The notes beneath the pieces were generated by a model. That model did no database searches. It was not told where the DNA came from and worked only from the letters and a program-made list of their open reading frames with translations. A DNA stretch of 64,000 bases. Source: Pestalotiopsis fici W106-1 (Eukaryota > Ascomycota > Sordariomycetes > Amphisphaeriales > Sporocadaceae). Location: contig NW_006917092.1 in assembly GCF_000516985.1 (NCBI RefSeq), positions 2,434,619 to 2,498,618 of the forward strand, given 5' to 3'. A program made the translations under genes and the position numbers. Below, in pieces: positions 58,735 to 64,000 of the stretch (positions are counted from its first letter, which is position 1; every line of letters starts with the position of its first letter).

Positions 58735-60859
58735 GTGGGTGGACCGGAATAGTGTCGTTCAATCTGTGAACAGATGAGCAAGGGAAGACAAACAAGGTGA
58801 GATACGTCACGGAGCCGGGATGCCAGGGGGTGACTCACCGGGGTGTGTGATTGATTACCTTGTCCCGTCCATCCTCCCCATTCCTTCGGCTTGCCGAGAA
58901 AAGGACTTGACCTATTCTCTCGTTGGCTGACCCGACACTTTGGGGCCCGACAGGCATTCATACCTAGGTACATAACAAAGTGGAGTTGATTAATATGCAT
59001 TGACACATCATGTCTTTTTTATGCAATTGTGGCTTGCGGCATCATGTCAGATCAATCACACCGGTTTTAAGAACGTTGTACAAAAAGCCGAGACACGCGA
59101 CCTTCAAATGCAAATGTCTAATGACCCTATCCCCGTTGCAGGCCCAGCCATGCCAGCATGCCAATGAGAAGCACGTTCTGCTCCCCGTGGACGAGAAAGA
59201 AAAAGAAGGATTTGATGCGAATATGCCAAAAAAACAAACCCGAGACACGGCTCATCCGTCTCAGCCCTATTACCGTTGTTTCCCATGCCCGCCACAAAAT
59301 GAATAGAATCGAGCGTGTCTTCATGATTTCCGTGTTATACCCATATCTAGGGTTTTGCAGTGCGTCATTTCGGTATTCTCGTCTTTCCATTGGCAGGCAA
59401 AACTGATTACAGAGACATGTTCACTTGCCACCCAAGTGCCATCTAAACTTTGCATCAATTCATGTGATTGGATTGCACACGGGTAAAGCCAAGCACCATT
59501 GGCAATTCTTCAGCATCTTTCCAGCCTACGCCAAAGTCCATTTTCACTCTCGCCCAGCCTTGCGACAAGACCCTTCCTCTCCCGTTCTGATCCAGTGAAA
59601 CCAACCTATCTACAACCCATCTTCGTGTCTCATGACCAATGTCTTTTGTGACCCCGACCTCCGAGTCTTGTGGTAAAACCGTGACCCTTCACAACCAGCC
59701 CACCAGACGTAGCTACAGCCCTTTGCCAATGAGAAAGATTCCGGAAATGGTAAAGAGAGAGGATACTCTGCACACAATGGGAAGAATCCGCGCAAAGACC
59801 CTCTGCCAGTCTTTTGTTGAAGGCGCTCCATCTTTTTTCCCCCCCAAATCCGCCCGTGGGGTTTGAAAAAAAAGAAGGGAGTCTTATCCTCCTCTTTCAA
59901 ACGGGGCCCGGCCGTACATGAGAAGCTTCTACGATAATTCCGTCATTTCGAGTTGAAAAGTCGAGTCTTGGTTAAAGCTGACCCACCGCATCAATGGCTC
60001 CATCTTCCATATGGAACCCTTCCGATTGCTTTTTATTTTTCTTCCTCTTTCAAATCTTTTGTAATTATTCTGGAACTGATCCAGGTCACCGTTGGAGGCC
60101 CCAAATATGTCAGTGCGGACATGGAAGAACCCACAACATCCGCTTAGAGAATGTTCTCTCCCGGGACCCGCTTAGATAGGAGAGAATCATATCTGGAAAG
60201 GAGAGAGAGTCATATACATGAATTTAGCTGGAAATTAACAATGTTGAGGCGGTCAAGGCCAGAAAATATCAAGGGATTGTTATCATCCACCTGATACAAC
60301 AATTCAAGTCACAACTCTACTGATAGGATTCAGTCCCTAGGTGCTATGCGGTACGTTGCAAGGTAATGCATTCAAGTCATGTAAACATTCAGAAGACAAT
60401 GGATATGGTTTCGATGCCCTAAGAAAGGCTGTTTTGCATTATTGTATAGACCGATGTAACGAGCGGCCCTCGCACGCAAATCGGTTCCTTGTGTTCTTGT
60501 ATGAGACAAGAAACCATCCTCGTCATCTTCTTCCTCATCGCTTCAACAATGCGCTTGCGCAAATGGCAGCGCTTTGCCCCGCCAACTCCTAAACCCAAAT
60601 CAAGGGGGAAATAAACCATTTTACAAATCAGAGGTCGACCCATCCCAAGGTCGACCATCTAGTCCCAAACGCCATCGCCAATGCTCCCCAGTCGTGACCT
60701 CTATAGCCACGTTATTACGATCTGATCTAATGAATAATAATGTACACGAAATGTTTAAACTGATGAATGAGTGTGTATCTCTGAAGCAAGTTCGGCTGCT
60801 CGCGGTGTTGTCTAATAAAATAGGGTATCGGGTAAGAGAGCATTGTAGAATCGAAACTT
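58735..60859. other. Convergent 2.1-kb spacer between the P450 and SEC2
   Basis: It holds the 3' UTRs of the two genes and otherwise only short frames without family resemblance. The segment 59600-59900 has small A/T runs. No RNA gene is recognised. Confidence 0.5.
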
Positions 60860-62983
60860 TTATGTAGCGAACGCTCCAGGAATGGTGATTGATAGTCGTT
60901 TGATGTCATCGACGTCAGCTTCTGGCTTCTCGACAACCAAGGTCTCGGTTGATTGTTGTTGGACAGGCTCGCTTTCTCCAGTCGCCTCTACTTGAGCGTC
61001 TTCCAGCACCGAGTCTGCCGGCCCATCGCTTACGTCTGTCTCTGGTTGCTGTGGTTGACTGGCAGATTCTTCTTGGAGGGCTTCGGGCTTGGTGGTTGTC
61101 TCGGTGTCATCTGAAGCAGCTTCGAGGGACGGCTCCGGCGTGGCCTCGCGGACGGACTCGACTATGACGGACGGTGCCTCGTGGCTGGTGCGAGGGCTCT
61201 TCTCGCAAATGCTGCCTGGGGAGAGGCCGTGGGCTTGAACAGCTGGTATCACGCCGCCTCCTATGCGGCTCCAGAACATTTGCTCCCGGAGCCTGACACT
61301 TTCTTCCCATGCTGCCCGTTCCGAGTCGACGTCGTCGGCACGCCAGTGACCATCCTTGACGATGCGGAGGAAACCCAAAAAGTCACAAGTGGATCGGACG
61401 CGGTTGAGGCAGTAGGTGCAAAGCGGGTAGCGCTGGGCCGAGTCGGCTTCACTCGTCTTGAATCGATGCAATCGGAGATGAGGAGCGTCCCTACGACTCT
61501 CACCACACAATGAGCATGGGTAAAATTGGGGCTTGGTAATGGCCGTGAAAGATGTGTTCGTAGGTACGGGCTCCACAACCATGGTTCCTTCGATAATGGC
61601 AGTGAGCACAGATCGACGTGCCAGCCAAGACAAGCCGGGTGCTGTGTCGAGGCGCAGTGTAGGCTCGACATCCTCAGCAAGAGTCCTCTTGAAAAATTTG
61701 GTCTCCTTCAAAGGTGGAAGCGGCGTGCTAACAGATGCTGCGCTCATCAATGACGATGCAGGAGTGCTTGGGGTCTGTGACGACGTAGACGAGGTGATGG
61801 CCGTTGCAAGTGATGCAGTAGATGCATTCGACGGCGCAGAGCCGGAGCTTGCAAGACTCAAAAGAGGGTTGAGGCCACCATATGAGCTGTTGGAGAGCCG
61901 ACTCATAGGTCGGGACTTCGAGGTTTTGATGAGAGCTAGGAAGTCCTCGTAGGCACCCAAGTCGGTACGAAGAACGGGCTGAAGGAGGTGAGTAAGGCTG
62001 GTCGGGAATGTTGGAGAGCAAGGCTCGGTAATAGCGGATTGTAACGTGATGTCGCTTCGGTCATCGTCTCTGGAGTCGAACTTGCTAAATCCAGGGGAAG
62101 AGGGCGTCGTGCCGCTGTGATCGTCGCGCTCAACTGTCATTTGCTCCATGACTAGCTTGAGCTCTACGAGCTGTTCCTGCTGTGACCGTAACAATCCCTC
62201 CGTGTCGGCTAACTGGGCCTTCAAGAGGTCGTTCTTGCGCTGAACCGCATCTTGTTCCCTTTGCGCTTCCTCCTTTGCAGAAATGACCATCTTATTAGCC
62301 TCCTCGAACAAGGCCTGCGTCAAGTTCTCCAGCTCCTGTTCAATCTTCTTCTTTTCCCTGTCAACCTCGGCCTTGGCTCTGCGTTCTTCTGCAAGACGTA
62401 GTAGTAGCTGGGCTTTCTCGCGCTCCATAGTGGACTTCTTGATCCAGACGTCGCCAGATAGTTTTTCGTTCTGAAGTGCTATCGTTGCTTCCAGTTCGCG
62501 ATTCTTTTCCCTTGCTTCCTCCAACTCCTGCCGTGTCGATGCAAGGCTGTCGTCCAACGAGGTTTGATGGTTGATTGCGTTGATGAGCTTGGTGCTCAGG
62601 GCAGCAACTTCGTTATCAAGGTCAGGGTGGTGCACTGGCGTCTCGGAGCCACCAGTCGAGTTTTTCCTAGGATCGGGTGATGTCGTGAACTCCTCATCAT
62701 CTGCAAGCGATTGGTTTGAATGTTTCCTGCGTGGTTGTTGTGGGACCTCCAGAGACGACGGTTCTCTCGACGGAGAGGACATGCCCGTTGTCCTCGGAGA
62801 AGTAGCCGATCTGGCAGGAGACTGCTCTCTGGTGCTAGAGTTTGATGCTTGCGAAAAACTTGAAAAGGAACGTAAATGACCAAAAGGACGTTGGGGTTTT
62901 GGACTGGAGCTCTGGTGCTGCGTCCAGGCTGAAATGTGAATGAAGCTGAAGAACGGAGCATTAGCGATTGTGGTTGATGACAT
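60860..62983 (-). CDS. sec2: SEC2-like Rab GDP/GTP exchange factor
   Basis: A single open frame of 707 residues ending in TAG. Sec2 activates the Rab GTPase Sec4 on secretory vesicles and drives polarised exocytosis at hyphal tips. After a Ser/Pro-rich N-terminus (1-120), a long coiled coil (about 125-275) carries the Sec2p GEF signature: TRQELEEAREKNRELEATIALQNEKLSGDVWIKKSTMEREKAQLLLRLAEERRAKAEVDREKKKIEQEL. The middle is Ser-rich. A Cys pair region (YPCSLCGESRRDAP...YPLCTYCLNRVRSTC) resembles a zinc-binding patch found in fungal Sec2 and Rabin-type proteins. The C-terminus is acidic and Glu/Gln-rich. The ATG at 62983 is the first in frame; a small 5' intron cannot be excluded. Confidence 0.88.
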   Translation of the reverse strand: MSSTTIANAPFFSFIHISAWTQHQSSSPKPQRPFGHLRSFSSFSQASNSSTREQSPARSATSPRTTGMSSPSREPSSLEVPQQPRRKHSNQSLADDEEFTTSPDPRKNSTGGSETPVHHPDLDNEVAALSTKLINAINHQTSLDDSLASTRQELEEAREKNRELEATIALQNEKLSGDVWIKKSTMEREKAQLLLRLAEERRAKAEVDREKKKIEQELENLTQALFEEANKMVISAKEEAQREQDAVQRKNDLLKAQLADTEGLLRSQQEQLVELKLVMEQMTVERDDHSGTTPSSPGFSKFDSRDDDRSDITLQSAITEPCSPTFPTSLTHLLQPVLRTDLGAYEDFLALIKTSKSRPMSRLSNSSYGGLNPLLSLASSGSAPSNASTASLATAITSSTSSQTPSTPASSLMSAASVSTPLPPLKETKFFKRTLAEDVEPTLRLDTAPGLSWLARRSVLTAIIEGTMVVEPVPTNTSFTAITKPQFYPCSLCGESRRDAPHLRLHRFKTSEADSAQRYPLCTYCLNRVRSTCDFLGFLRIVKDGHWRADDVDSERAAWEESVRLREQMFWSRIGGGVIPAVQAHGLSPGSICEKSPRTSHEAPSVIVESVREATPEPSLEAASDDTETTTKPEALQEESASQPQQPETDVSDGPADSVLEDAQVEATGESEPVQQQSTETLVVEKPEADVDDIKRLSITIPGAFAT

Positions 62984-64000
62984 AACAATGATGAGGATGC
63001 GAAAGGGATTGGCGGTTAAAGTGATGTGCCAAATTCAATTGAGCAAGCCGCGAAGGCATGCGTGCCATTTTGAAACCAAGAGTTCAAATGAACCAAGGTG
63101 CGACTGTACATGACATGGGGATCATTGTTGTTATTGTTGTTGTGTTTGTATGCACTTACGAGTCCATCTTGGTTGGCGGATAGACCTTGGGAGGTCCGGA
63201 TCCAGCTCCAGCGAGCAATTAGGGATTCAGCTCCTGGATTCGGACTTGAAGCTTGGCGCTCCTGGCAGCTCGGGTCGGTCGTCGTCGATTAAGACGCGAA
63301 TCTCCGGCAGTGACTAGAGCCAAAGTCCGAAAGCCAAAAAGGGCTGCTGGAAAGGCCACTGAAGGTCGGCAGCAGCAGAAACTTTTTTTTCTGCTGTGTT
63401 GTTTTGTTGATCAAGGTTTAGGTGAGAGAGACCTGACCCTATTGTCGCGGCAGGAGAGACAATCCACAAGCGACCCGAAGGGGAGGTGGCGGTTCGGTGG
63501 AAAAACGTAGTGTCCGGATGGGCCTAATAAGCGAGGATTAACATTAGGCTATCGAAAATTCAGGGCGAGCTCGCGCCGAGGGTCGATCAAATGTGGTCCG
63601 TGACGGCAACTTCCAGGATTGTAGCTGTGTGTAGGTGTGTCTAATGTTGAGAAAGGCACAACAATGTAGACAAATGTTTTGTTGTTGAAGAAAATATGCG
63701 AATCTAGTCGAGATGAAAAAGAGGCTGTGCAGTGCGGGAGCAACAATATCTAAGTAGTAGTAGCTTGCTGATAGGTAATTGTACTGGGAAGGGAGATCGG
63801 AAAGCAGATGCAGACCCAAGACCTGCAGATGCATGGCCTTTTTGCGGAGAAGAGGTGCTCCAGTGATGAGCTTAGGCGGCGATGGGCGACAAGGGTAGAT
63901 GAGGTTTGGAGGTCCCAGCTGACGAAAGTACTGGGCTAGGGGCCGACAAGTACAAATTGTACATGGGCGATGCATCTGCGCTACCTAGACTAGAACACGG
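62984..64000. other. Upstream region of SEC2 to the window edge
   Basis: About 1 kb with the SEC2 promoter. A TTGTTGTTATTGTTGTTGTG microsatellite-like stretch lies at 63124-63143. The reverse frames at 63544-63975 have no recognisable family. Confidence 0.5.

Overview
The window is nuclear DNA of a filamentous ascomycete, most likely a Sordariomycete of the order Hypocreales. Genes are split by short introns (about 50-85 nt) with GTRNGT donors, CTRAC-like branch sites and (C/T)AG acceptors. Gene content is fungal (SLA2, CIA30, APC5, SLS1, TEF1, a Zn2Cys6 regulator, an OrdA-like P450). SLA2, CIA30 and APC5 lie side by side, as in the classical flank of the mating-type (MAT) locus. All exon joins below were worked out by hand from reading frame and splice signals. 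No rRNA, tRNA, CRISPR array or intact transposon was seen.

Layout. 1-7 kb: a broken proline-iminopeptidase-like gene, a D-amino-acid oxidase with a GC-AG intron, an NTF2/SnoaL-like protein whose ATG is assembled by splicing, and a ferric reductase. 7-13 kb: 6.1 kb without a recognisable gene. 13-21 kb: SLA2, CIA30 and APC5. 21.2-22.9 kb: AT-rich DNA with two minisatellites and perfect hairpins, where COX13/APN2/MAT would be expected in many relatives. 22.9-32 kb: an unrecognised six-exon gene, an HMG-box regulator, and an acidic Pro/Glu/Gln-rich protein. 33-45 kb: a housekeeping block with ISD11 (Fe-S cluster biogenesis), a MYND-type zinc protein, SF3b10 (splicing), NSE3 (Smc5/6 complex), SLS1 (mitochondrial expression) and TEF1 (elongation factor). 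48-63 kb: an orphan gene, a Zn2Cys6 transcription factor, a P450 and SEC2 (Rab GEF), separated by 2-4 kb gaps.

The most striking observation is that three genes carry one in-frame TAG each, with coding sequence continuing in the same frame afterwards: the HMG-box gene (codon 269, just before the HMG box), the MYND gene (codon 448, before a CCHC zinc knuckle) and the orphan gene at 48-49 kb (codon 317). All three share the heptamer CTAGAAG. In each, the A of TAG falls in the predicted loop of a small hairpin; in two genes the local 13-nt hairpin differs at a single base. Genes in the window that end normally in TAG (ISD11, the acidic protein, the Zn2Cys6 factor) lack this context. This fits the sexual-stage A-to-I mRNA editing known in Sordariomycetes (UAG read as UGG, Trp). 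Programmed readthrough or alternative splicing are the competing explanations. None of this can be proven without RNA data.
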